Positions 7,671-14,294 of a DNA stretch of 20,640 bases are shown here, one piece after another (positions within the stretch are counted from its first letter, which is position 1; the number at the start of each line of letters is the position of its first letter). The DNA comes from a virus. The position numbers and the translations under genes are program-made. Location: positions 1 to 20,640 of IMG/VR virus record IMGVR_UViG_3300042455_000138; one strand, written 5' to 3'. The notes under the pieces were generated by a model, which made no database searches, was not told the DNA's origin, and saw only the letters and a list, made by a program, of their open reading frames with translations.

Positions 7671-7689
7671 GAAGAGCTACACTCTTCTT
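7671..7689 (+). terminator. Weak hairpin in the gap before gene 55
   Basis: GAAGAG and CTCTTC form a 6-base-pair stem with a CTACA loop, starting 10 bases after the stop at 7660. It is followed by TTATA, not a real T run, so termination would be weak at best. It may instead be a small dyad. It lies upstream of a GAATC site (7699-7703) and the gene 55 promoter. Confidence 0.3.
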
Positions 7690-7735
7690 ATACACCAAGA
7701 ATCGCTATATGTAAATACTTTTTTCAATAAAAATG

Positions 7736-7764
7736 TTGCTATATACAAAAAAATGTAGTATAAC
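7736..7764 (+). promoter_or_regulatory. Sigma70-like promoter for gene 55
   Basis: TTGCTA (7736-7741), a 17-base spacer and TATAAC (7759-7764) give a sound sigma70-type promoter within the AT-rich 128-base gap. The predicted start at about 7771 leaves a short leader with GGAGG (7780-7784) before the ATG at 7789. Unlike the promoters at 14260-17639, the spacer holds no GANTC. A GAATCGCTATATG block at 7699-7711 upstream resembles their downstream half but lacks a -35 box. Confidence 0.65.
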
Positions 7765-7788
7765 AAATTATATCATGATGGAGGCCAA

Positions 7789-8373
7789 ATGGTCAAGAAT
7801 AGAAAAAATAATGTTCACTACGTAGATAACGCTTTGTTTCTAGAAAAGATTACAGAGTATAGAGAACAGGTGCTGGCGGCCAAAGCTCAGCCTGATTATG
7901 ACCGTAGTAAGAAACCTCGCGTGCCTAATTATCTAGGTGAATGCTTCCTTAAGATTGCCAATCACTTGGCATATAAATCTAACTTCATCAATTATACCTA
8001 TCGCGAGGAAATGATTCTTGATGGTATTGAAAACTGCATTACTTACATCGATAACTTCGATCCTGCTAAGTCTAAGAACCCCTTTGCTTACTTCACACAG
8101 ATTACGTATTATGCCTTCTTACGCCGTATTGCGAAAGAGAAAAAGCAACAGGCCGCGAAGTATAGATACATCCGCAATCTAGATGTCCATGATTTAATCA
8201 CGCAAGATCACGATGGTGGTGATTATGGTAATGAGTTTATTGACTATCTTAAAAAGACAATTGACCTGGTAGAAGACTTTGATAAGCCTGCCGAAGTCAG
8301 TAATATTCCAAAACGCCGCCCAAAATATCTGGACAAACAAAAAACTGTTGACTCGGGACTAGATTTAGAGTAA
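7789..8373 (+). CDS. 55: Late-transcription sigma factor gp55
   Basis: A 194-residue protein, close to T4 gp55 (185), with the recognisable sigma region 2-like block from about 70 to 120: YREEMILDGIENCITYI, FDPAKSKNPFAYFTQI and FLRRIAKEKKQ. gp55 replaces the host sigma on RNA polymerase, recognises the TATAAATA -10 element and, with the DNA-tracking gp45 clamp and gp33, activates late genes. Three exact TATAAATA sites and the gp45 gene are in this window. I could not confirm the C-terminal clamp-binding peptide; the tail is TVDSGLDLE. The start is set by GGAGG at 7780-7784. It has its own sigma70-like promoter, so it would be made before late transcription begins. Confidence 0.93.
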   Translation: MVKNRKNNVHYVDNALFLEKITEYREQVLAAKAQPDYDRSKKPRVPNYLGECFLKIANHLAYKSNFINYTYREEMILDGIENCITYIDNFDPAKSKNPFAYFTQITYYAFLRRIAKEKKQQAAKYRYIRNLDVHDLITQDHDGGDYGNEFIDYLKKTIDLVEDFDKPAEVSNIPKRRPKYLDKQKTVDSGLDLE

Positions 8374-8406
8374 TATGTAAACATAACTCTAATCGAAAGG
8401 CTTATT

Positions 8407-8760
8407 ATGACTGATATAAACAATCTCAAAATCTCGACACCTGGTGCAAAGACGTTTCTTTCCGAAAACTGGTTCCCTCTCTCCATGTTCGGTGTTGTTG
8501 CTCTTGGTCTGGTTTCTGTTCTTTCTAATGTAGCAGAACACCGCGAAGAAGTGCAGACAATTTCGGTACAGAACGCTGGCTGCATCTATCTTGAATCTTC
8601 CAAGTTAGGTGAAGGCCAACACTATATGATTTGTAATGGCCAAATTACACTAAAGCGAGTCGCTGATGGTGAACAGACTGACCCCGAACAGGCTCTAGAA
8701 GAAGCCATTCCCACAGAAGCGGCCGCTGCAACTAATACAACTGCGCCGCCTACTAAGTAA
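8407..8760 (+). CDS. Single-pass membrane protein, unknown
   Basis: The product is 117 residues. A cytoplasmic-looking N terminus of about 21 residues is followed by one transmembrane segment (about 22-42, WFPLSMFGVVALGLVSVLS), then a compact part with two cysteines (C59 and C76) that could form a disulfide outside the cytoplasm, and an Ala/Thr/Pro-rich C-terminal tail (TEAAAATNTTAPPTK). I do not recognise the family. The SD is GAAAGG (8395-8400). It lies between gene 55 and the nuclease/recombination genes. The layout suggests an inner-membrane-anchored protein with a periplasmic domain; function not assigned. Confidence 0.7.
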   Translation: MTDINNLKISTPGAKTFLSENWFPLSMFGVVALGLVSVLSNVAEHREEVQTISVQNAGCIYLESSKLGEGQHYMICNGQITLKRVADGEQTDPEQALEEAIPTEAAAATNTTAPPTK

Positions 8761-8768
8761 GGTGAAAT

Positions 8769-8945
8769 ATGAGTAAGGAACTTATTGTTCCTGCAATCGT
8801 CCAGCAGATGGTCGATAGTATGCAGGACAAGGCAACGCCGTCTAATATCAGACATAACTATATGGTCACGATTGAAAATATTCGAGACTATTGCGATAAG
8901 GCATTGGCACAATATGCAAAAGATAATGGATTAAAGCGTAAATGA
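8769..8945 (+). CDS. Small conserved-looking protein upstream of the exonuclease
   Basis: The product is 58 residues: it begins MSKELIVPAIVQQMVDSMQD, contains a helix around IENIRDYCDKALAQY and ends GLKRK. It has no membrane segment. GGTGA at 8761-8765 lies just before the start, and the stop overlaps the next ATG (ATGA, 8942-8945), so it is coupled to the DexA-like gene. The codon pattern and tight packing support a real gene. I have the impression that similar short proteins occur in other T4-like phages, but I cannot name a function. Confidence 0.7.
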   Translation: MSKELIVPAIVQQMVDSMQDKATPSNIRHNYMVTIENIRDYCDKALAQYAKDNGLKRK

Positions 8946-9481
8946 AAGTAACTGATCCTAATACCGTTCATGTAATGATTGACTTGGAAACTCTTTCGAC
9001 AAGAGCCAATGCGACCATTCTTTCTATTGGTGCTACCAAGTTCACTATCGGTGAAGGTATTATCGATAAGTTCTACTGTAACATTGATGCTAAATCTTGT
9101 AAGACTGCTGGGCTTCATGTTGATAAGTCTACCATTGAATGGTGGATGCAGCAAAGCCCTGCAGCAAGAGACGCACTTCTTACCGACCAACTACCTCTGG
9201 CGGATGCATTGCAAAGTTTTTCTGACTGGATTGGCAGAGACAAGGTAATGCCGTGGGGTAATGGCGCTTCGTTTGATATCAGTATCATGGAGTCTGCCTA
9301 TCAAGCCGTTAGTCTTCCTTATCCTTGGCGCTACAGTAACATCATGTGTTATCGCACCGTTATGAATCTTATGGGTCTAAGCAATGCTAAGATTCGTGCA
9401 GCCGAAAATGACACGCATCACCATGCTCTTGATGATGCTATCAGCCAGACCAATACTTTACTTGGAATTCTAAAGTCATGA
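8942..9481 (+). CDS. dexA: DEDDh 3'-5' exonuclease, DexA-like
   Basis: A 179-residue RNase H-fold exonuclease. The catalytic acid pattern is visible: D14 and E16 in VMIDLETLS, D112 in GNGASFDISIM, and H160 with D165 in HHALDDAIS, the DEDDh arrangement of the Rv2179c/DexA family (Pfam 3'-5' exoribonuclease-like). T4 DexA is somewhat longer (227) and is a single-strand 3'-5' exonuclease. It overlaps both neighbours by 4 bases and is part of one unit with genes 47 and 46. Family clear; whether the substrate is DNA or RNA cannot be told from sequence. Confidence 0.88.
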   Translation: MKVTDPNTVHVMIDLETLSTRANATILSIGATKFTIGEGIIDKFYCNIDAKSCKTAGLHVDKSTIEWWMQQSPAARDALLTDQLPLADALQSFSDWIGRDKVMPWGNGASFDISIMESAYQAVSLPYPWRYSNIMCYRTVMNLMGLSNAKIRAAENDTHHHALDDAISQTNTLLGILKS

Positions 9482-10533
9482 AAATTGCGTTGATTACGGA
9501 CACGCACTTCGGTGCTAGGTCAGATTCCATCCCGTTCGATAACTTCTTTGCGAAGTTCTACACAGAAACATTCTTCCCCCATTTGGAACGAGAAGGTATC
9601 AAGACTATCATTCACTTGGGTGATGTCTTTGATAGGCGCAAGTTTATAAATTATAATACGTTGAAGAAATGCCGCGAGTATTTCTTTGACAGAACCAGTG
9701 ATTTGGGTATCGATGTCCATATGATTGCTGGTAATCACGATACTTTCTTCAAGAATACTAATGATGTAAACTCTCTGGACCTTCTTCTCCGTGAGTATGA
9801 GAACATCATTACATATTCAGAAGCAGAAGAAATCAGATTAGACGGAAAGAATCTACTGCTTGTTCCATGGATTTGTTCGGGCAACTATGCAGAAACTATG
9901 GAGGTAGTAAAGAAAAGCAATGCACAAGCAGTATTTGGACACTTTGAGTTTTCAGGTTTCGAAATGTATCGTGGGCATAAAAATGACCATGGAATGGACA
10001 CTGTTGACTTTGATAGATTTCCTCTCGTTTGCAGCGGTCATTTCCATCATCGCAGTCGGTCTGGTAACATTGTCTATCTTGGTAATACCTATGAGTTTAC
10101 TTGGAGCGATTATAATGATCCAAGAGGGTATCACATCTATGATACGGAAACGAATGAGATAGAATTTCATGAGAACCCATTTAAAATCTTTCATAAAATC
10201 TATTATGATGACACTACTGGTGACCCTAGTTTGCTTGATCTTAGCGCACTTGTGGGGAGTTGCGTTCGGTTAGTTGTCGTAAAGAAAACCGACTTCTATA
10301 AGTTTGACCGCTTTGTAGATAAGTTGTATGACCTAAATCTCATCGAACTAAAAATCGTTGAAGACTTTTCCGAGTTTGAAACAGAAGCTATGGAAGATGA
10401 AGAAATGAATATCGAAGATACTATGACTGTTCTTTCTGACTTCGTTGACACTATTCAAACCGATCTAGAAAAGAACCGTATTAAGTCTATTCTCCAGACA
10501 CTCTATGTTGAGGCACAGAACGTTACTGTATGA
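9478..10533 (+). CDS. 47: Recombination nuclease subunit gp47 (Mre11-like)
   Basis: A 351-residue calcineurin-like metallophosphoesterase, near T4 gp47 (339). Metal-binding motifs: D8 and H10 in ITDTHFG, D49 in HLGDVFDRR, N86-H87-D88 in AGNHD, then FGHFEFSG and CSGHFHHRS. gp47 forms a complex with gp46 that resects ends during recombination-dependent replication and host DNA degradation, like Mre11-Rad50. The C-terminal part, after about residue 250, is acidic and would bind gp46. It overlaps dexA and gene 46 by 4 bases each (ATGA), so subunits are coupled in translation. Confidence 0.96.
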   Translation: MKIALITDTHFGARSDSIPFDNFFAKFYTETFFPHLEREGIKTIIHLGDVFDRRKFINYNTLKKCREYFFDRTSDLGIDVHMIAGNHDTFFKNTNDVNSLDLLLREYENIITYSEAEEIRLDGKNLLLVPWICSGNYAETMEVVKKSNAQAVFGHFEFSGFEMYRGHKNDHGMDTVDFDRFPLVCSGHFHHRSRSGNIVYLGNTYEFTWSDYNDPRGYHIYDTETNEIEFHENPFKIFHKIYYDDTTGDPSLLDLSALVGSCVRLVVVKKTDFYKFDRFVDKLYDLNLIELKIVEDFSEFETEAMEDEEMNIEDTMTVLSDFVDTIQTDLEKNRIKSILQTLYVEAQNVTV

Positions 10534-12245
10534 TTATTTTCAACACAATTCGCTGGAAGAACTTTCTTTCAACTGGCAACCAGTTCACAGAAATCAAGCT
10601 AGACCGTTCACCTAACACTCTGATTGTCGGTGAGAATGGTGGCGGAAAGTCAACAATGCTTGACGCATTGTGCTTTAGTCTTTTTGGTAAGCCGTTTCGT
10701 AACATCAACAAGCCTCAGTTGGTAAACTCCATCAACAAGAAGCAACTTCTGGTTGAGGTGGAATTCCAGTCGGGTCGCAAGTCGTATAAGATTGTGCGCG
10801 GCATCAAGCCTAATCTTTTTGAAATCTATGTTGACGGTGACCTGATTAACCAAGACGCCGCCGCTCGTGACTATCAGAAGTATCTCGAAGAATCTATTCT
10901 CAAGTTGAACTACAAGTCCTTCACACAGATTGTCATTCTGGGTTCAGCATCGTTTACGCCATTCATGCAGTTGCCATCTGGCACACGCCGTGAGATTATC
11001 GAAGACCTACTTGACATTCAAATCTTTACCACTATGAACGTGGTGCTTAGGGATAAGATGAATGAGTTGAAGGATCGATTGCAAGACGCCGACGGTAAGT
11101 TGGAAGTTTTGAAGCAGAAGGCCTCAATTCAGAAAGAATATGTTGACACCCTAGAAGCGAACCGAGAGAAGAGAGTCGATGAAATATTGGAGCGTATTGA
11201 GGCTGGTGAGGGGAAGATATCAAGTCTTACCAATCTCGCCAATGATGTGGCGGGGCAGAAAGTTTCGATTGAAGAAGCCCAGAAAAATCTGGGAGACCTT
11301 GCAACCAAGCAAAAGAAACTTGACTCCTTCAAAACCAAATTTTCCACTCAACTCCGCGATCTTCAAAAAGAGGTTGCTTTCTACGAGGAAACAGATGAGT
11401 GTCCGACGTGCCAACAGGGGATTGCTCACGACCATAAAGAAACTATCGTCTCATCAAGACAAGAGAAAATTCAAGAACTCTCTTCTGGAATGGAGAAACT
11501 CCAAGAAGAATTTACAAAACTTGAAGACCTCATTGCGGAAAATGAGATTCTTTCCGAACAAATTTCTGGGTTGAACGCGGAGATTATCACGCACAACAAT
11601 GAAATTATTGTTCAACAAAGACTGATACAAGCCCTTAATTTGGAACTGGCTGACATTACATCTAAAACTGGTGATATAGATACTGAGAAAAATAAGTTGA
11701 AAACTTATGCTAAGGAAGTTCTGACTCAGAACGAAGAAAAGGCCAAGTTGAATGAAGAAAAGCATTACCTGGATGCTGTCTCCACTCTCCTCAAGGACAC
11801 TGGTATTAAGACTAAGATTATTCGGCAGTATCTTCCAGTTATCAATAAACTGGTGAATAAATATCTACAAGCAATGGACTTCTTCGTGCAGTTTAATCTG
11901 GATGAAAAGTTCGATGAAACTATTAAGTCTCGCCATCGTGATGATTTTAGTTACGCATCATTCTCGGAAGGAGAAAAGCAACGCATCGACCTTGCTCTTC
12001 TGTTTACATGGCGGACAATCGCTAAGATGAAGAACAGTGTGGCTACCAATCTTCTAATCTTGGACGAGGTATTCGATAGTTCGCTTGATAATAATGGTAC
12101 CGATTATGTTATGTCTCTGCTAGATACAATTGGCGAAGATACAAATCTATTCGTTATCAGTCATAAGGGCGACCAACTCTTTGATAAGTTTCGCAGTCTT
12201 ATTAAGTTTGAAAAGAAAAATAACTATAGTGAAATGGTGATATAA
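10530..12245 (+). CDS. 46: Recombination nuclease ATPase subunit gp46 (Rad50-like)
   Basis: A 571-residue SMC-type ATPase, near T4 gp46 (560). In order: Walker A GENGGGKS (34-41), a long coiled coil broken by the zinc hook CPTC (C291 and C294), a second coiled-coil arm, the ABC signature FSEGEKQR (478-485), Walker B LLILDEVFD (508-516) and the H-loop ISHKG. Two hooks dimerise through zinc and tether DNA ends; ATP controls access to gp47. The ATG overlaps the gene 47 stop, and the last base is shared with the deformylase ATG (TAATG). Confidence 0.97.
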   Translation: MIIFNTIRWKNFLSTGNQFTEIKLDRSPNTLIVGENGGGKSTMLDALCFSLFGKPFRNINKPQLVNSINKKQLLVEVEFQSGRKSYKIVRGIKPNLFEIYVDGDLINQDAAARDYQKYLEESILKLNYKSFTQIVILGSASFTPFMQLPSGTRREIIEDLLDIQIFTTMNVVLRDKMNELKDRLQDADGKLEVLKQKASIQKEYVDTLEANREKRVDEILERIEAGEGKISSLTNLANDVAGQKVSIEEAQKNLGDLATKQKKLDSFKTKFSTQLRDLQKEVAFYEETDECPTCQQGIAHDHKETIVSSRQEKIQELSSGMEKLQEEFTKLEDLIAENEILSEQISGLNAEIITHNNEIIVQQRLIQALNLELADITSKTGDIDTEKNKLKTYAKEVLTQNEEKAKLNEEKHYLDAVSTLLKDTGIKTKIIRQYLPVINKLVNKYLQAMDFFVQFNLDEKFDETIKSRHRDDFSYASFSEGEKQRIDLALLFTWRTIAKMKNSVATNLLILDEVFDSSLDNNGTDYVMSLLDTIGEDTNLFVISHKGDQLFDKFRSLIKFEKKNNYSEMVI

Positions 12246-12760
12246 TGGAATTAATTAAGTTTACTGACCCAACACTTCGGGTAGAGCCAACAGCTTTTGA
12301 ATTTGGCAAAGAAGATGCTAAAGATTTGGTAGATAGACTATGGACAAAATGTCGAGAACTTCGAGGTTTAGGTTTATCTGCAAATCAGGTAGGAATTGAT
12401 GCCAAAGTTTTTGTGATGGGTTCAGATGATGATAATCGTAAGAATATTTTTAACCCGAAAATTGTTTCCTCGTCGGAAGAAACTAATCTTGCTAAAGAAG
12501 GTTGTCTAAGTTATCCTGGTCTGTGGCTGTCTATCAAACGCCCAGCTACCATCACTGCTTCATATCAGAATGTGGAGGGTGAATATATAGTAGAAGAATT
12601 TACGGGATTGCCCGCTAGAATCTTTCAACATGAATATGATCATATGCTTGGATTGAATTTCTCTGACCATGCTTCTGAAATGAAAATGAAGATGGCTATG
12701 AAGTCACTAGAAAAACGAGCAAAAAAGTATATTAAAAAATATGTCCAAAACAACCTCTGA
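12245..12760 (+). CDS. def: Peptide deformylase
   Basis: A 171-residue metalloenzyme that removes the formyl group from the N terminus of new proteins. All three family motifs are intact: GLSANQVG (43-50), EGCLS (85-89, with metal ligand C87) and QHEYDH (128-133, with H129, catalytic E130 and H133). Phage deformylases are known, especially in cyanophages, where they help keep synthesis of phage-relevant host proteins going. The gene is AT-rich compared with the capsid genes. GGTGAT at 12236-12241 is a good SD. Its last 12 codons are nearly duplicated at 13279-13314, on the far side of the oxygenase gene, which marks a rearrangement. Confidence 0.95.
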   Translation: MELIKFTDPTLRVEPTAFEFGKEDAKDLVDRLWTKCRELRGLGLSANQVGIDAKVFVMGSDDDNRKNIFNPKIVSSSEETNLAKEGCLSYPGLWLSIKRPATITASYQNVEGEYIVEEFTGLPARIFQHEYDHMLGLNFSDHASEMKMKMAMKSLEKRAKKYIKKYVQNNL

Positions 12761-12764
12761 ATTT
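12727..12764 (+). repeat. Direct repeat, left copy (deformylase 3' end)
   Basis: These 38 bases match 13281-13318 at 33 positions (31 of the first 34) when aligned without gaps. This copy contains the end of def, including its TGA, and an out-of-frame ATGTCCAA that mirrors the start of the gene at 13295. The two copies flank the oxygenase gene. Confidence 0.85.
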
Positions 12765-12776
12765 ATAGTTGATTAA
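12741..12776 (+). pseudogene. Vestigial start of the 13295-type gene inside def
   Basis: In the frame one base before that of def, an ATG opens 11 codons, MSKTTSEFIVD, then TAA. The gene at 13295 starts MSNTTYDFGF, so the first eight residues correspond. This looks like the cut-off beginning of a gene that once overlapped the def 3' end. It is unlikely to be functional and is listed as evidence for the rearrangement. Confidence 0.6.
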
Positions 12777-12784
12777 TTATTTTT

Positions 12785-13258
12785 ATGTCTATACGATTAT
12801 TCCATCTTACTTTGCCAGAAAATTTCGTTGATAATGTTTTAGCATTGCGTGGTATAGCCAAGTCTGTTAAACGAAGTAATAAAGGTGGATGGCAAAGTCA
12901 CCGGTGCAATAGAAAAACTTATTCCTGGGCAGAATCAGTTATAGATAATGTTCAAACTGTAGCCGATGTTACTGGAGATATAACTTGCTGGTATAATATC
13001 AATACGGATAGTGATTATAATGAGTGGCACCATCACGATAGGGGTGACACAGATGAGATGTGTGCAGTCCTTTATCTCCAAGTTCCAGAAAATGCTGGTC
13101 ATTTTGAGTATGAGATTGAAAAAGAAATCTTCCAGATTAAACCATATGCTGGGTTGTTATTATTATTTCCTGATGATTTGATGCATCGTGTTTTACCGAA
13201 CGAAGGTGATGGCGAAAGAGTCTCCATGGCTTTTAATTTTTGGAAAATGTTGAAATGA
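12785..13258 (+). CDS. 2OG-Fe(II) oxygenase-like protein
   Basis: A 157-residue double-stranded beta-helix protein. The likely metal facial triad is H83 and D85 in EWHHHDRGD with H134 in FPDDLMHRVLPN; R145 in GERVSMAFNF is the likely 2-oxoglutarate anchor. The pattern '...YLQVP ... PYAGLLLLFP ... MHRVLP ... ERVSMAFN' is that of the putative 2OG-Fe(II) oxygenases (PF13759-like) common in T4-like environmental phages; their substrates are mostly unknown. The gene is AT-rich, has no recognisable SD before the ATG, and is flanked by 38-base direct repeats, so it looks like a recent addition. Family likely; reaction not known. Confidence 0.8.
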   Translation: MSIRLFHLTLPENFVDNVLALRGIAKSVKRSNKGGWQSHRCNRKTYSWAESVIDNVQTVADVTGDITCWYNINTDSDYNEWHHHDRGDTDEMCAVLYLQVPENAGHFEYEIEKEIFQIKPYAGLLLLFPDDLMHRVLPNEGDGERVSMAFNFWKMLK

Positions 13259-13278
13259 ATATATTTTATCCCCACGAA

Positions 13279-13314
13279 AGGTATATTAGAAAATATGTCC
13301 AACACAACCTATGA
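13279..13314 (+). pseudogene. Remnant of a deformylase C terminus
   Basis: Read in the def frame, these 12 codons give RYIRKYVQHNL and TGA, against KYIKKYVQNNL and TGA at the end of the intact def gene (12725-12760). Differences are conservative (K/R twice, N/H). The remnant overlaps the start of the next gene, just as the vestigial start overlaps def. It is best read as the stub of an older def gene. Confidence 0.7.
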
Positions 13315-13318
13315 TTTC
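13281..13318 (+). repeat. Direct repeat, right copy
   Basis: This is the partner of 12727-12764, 554 bases downstream, with 33 of 38 bases identical. It holds the def C-terminal stub and the functional ATG of the following gene at 13295. Confidence 0.85.
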
Positions 13319-13669
13319 GGATTTACATTCGAAGACCCCTCCGAAACTGTAATTCATGTCCAAGAGCCGTATAGTTCTCAGACGATAGATACAGGCGACC
13401 TAAAAGATGAGATTATGGCCAAGCTCTATGACCTTGAAGCCAGACTTCTTAATGTAGACCAGTCAACTCTCATTGCAGAACACAAGAGACTTGTGGAAAT
13501 GGAAGTTGCAGAAAAATTGAAGCAGGTAGAAGACTTAATTCTACCTTTAATGTATAACCTGATGAAAAATCCTGAAAAGGAATACATCCACTGGCCGAAT
13601 AGGACACCCATAATTGATAACCAAATTGAAAAGATCACCGCAATCACACGATACTATGAACGAGTTTGA
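13295..13669 (+). CDS. Conserved hypothetical protein, helical
   Basis: A 124-residue protein. The N-terminal 30 or so residues look disordered, then a long helical part (about 35-85, with LKDEIMAKLYDLEARLL and VEMEVAEKLKQVEDLILPLMYNLM) and a C-terminal block EYIHWPNRTPIIDNQIEKITAIT. The WPNR...I..QI.KIT pattern is, to my knowledge, shared by proteins of other T4-like environmental phages without known function. GAAAGG at 13276-13281 is a distant SD (13 bases). Its start overlaps a def remnant, which suggests that it originally overlapped def directly. The end overlaps the ClpP-like gene by 14 bases. Confidence 0.75.
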   Translation: MSNTTYDFGFTFEDPSETVIHVQEPYSSQTIDTGDLKDEIMAKLYDLEARLLNVDQSTLIAEHKRLVEMEVAEKLKQVEDLILPLMYNLMKNPEKEYIHWPNRTPIIDNQIEKITAITRYYERV

Positions 13670-14252
13670 TGGTCCTTCGAAAGCTAGATTTTTTGCGCAG
13701 CCAGTGGCTACCGCAGTAAATCTATATTTGTGTGGCGAAATCAAAGCCGCAGAAGAATATGTAGAGTGGTTTCAGTTGTTCCGCGCTGCTGGTGAAAATG
13801 ATATCATTTACATTCGCATCAACAGCGAGGGTGGCGACCTGTTTGCCGCTCTACAGATAGTAAGAGCAATTCAAGAATCGAATGCTACTATTGTCTGTTC
13901 GGTAGAAGGCATTTGTATGTCGGCTGCAACACTTATCTTCCTTAGCGCGGACCGCTTCGAACTGTCTGACCATACCATGTTCATGTTCCACAACTATTCA
14001 AGTGGCACCATCGGTAAGGGCGGCGAGATGTATGACCAAATCACACACTTCCGTGCTTGGTCTGAAAAACTGTTCACTTCATTCTACAAGGACTTCCTGA
14101 CGCCAGAAGAAATCAAGTCGATGCTTGATAACAAGGATATCTGGCTTGATGCAGAGGAAGTCGCCAAGCGTTTGAAGAACCGCATCGAAGCAGATGCGGA
14201 AGAAGAAGCTCCGAAGCCTAAAAAGACTCGGAAGAAAGCCGTTCCTGCATAA
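13656..14252 (+). CDS. ClpP-like serine protease
   Basis: A 198-residue protein of the ClpP/crotonase fold. The catalytic triad is visible: S89 in GICMSAATLIFL, H112 in MFMFHNYSSG and D161 in NKDIWLDAEEV. The oxyanion-side motif is NSEGGDLFAALQI. The basic tail (PKPKKTRKKAVPA) lacks the usual hydrophobic tripeptide end of host ClpP. ClpP forms tetradecamers that degrade proteins fed by ClpX/ClpA; a phage copy could redirect host proteolysis or process virion proteins. I chose ATG 13656 over the in-frame TTG at 13614, which would add 14 residues of unrelated sequence, and because phage genes here usually overlap only slightly. No strong SD was seen; translation is probably coupled to the upstream gene. 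Confidence 0.88.
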   Translation: MNEFDGPSKARFFAQPVATAVNLYLCGEIKAAEEYVEWFQLFRAAGENDIIYIRINSEGGDLFAALQIVRAIQESNATIVCSVEGICMSAATLIFLSADRFELSDHTMFMFHNYSSGTIGKGGEMYDQITHFRAWSEKLFTSFYKDFLTPEEIKSMLDNKDIWLDAEEVAKRLKNRIEADAEEEAPKPKKTRKKAVPA

Positions 14253-14259
14253 ATACTAC

Positions 14260-14288
14260 TTGACATTTCCTTGCGAATCGAGTAGTAT
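14260..14288 (+). promoter_or_regulatory. Sigma70-like promoter with GANTC in spacer (HAD gene)
   Basis: TTGACA (14260-14265), 17-base spacer, TAGTAT (14283-14288). CGAATCG at 14274-14280 contains GAATC (14275-14279), 3 bases before the -10 box. It lies 7 bases after the ClpP stop. The expected start is at or next to 14295, the A of the ATG, so the transcript may be leaderless. Confidence 0.75.
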
Positions 14289-14294
14289 ATAAAC

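Noticed and set aside
13614-13655. TTG start for the ClpP-like gene
   Set aside because: It would add 14 residues without similarity to ClpP and a 56-base overlap with the upstream gene; ATG 13656 fits better.
14248-14255. CATAAATA at the ClpP stop as a late promoter
   Set aside because: It differs from TATAAATA at the first base, overlaps the stop codon, and a full sigma70-like promoter follows directly.
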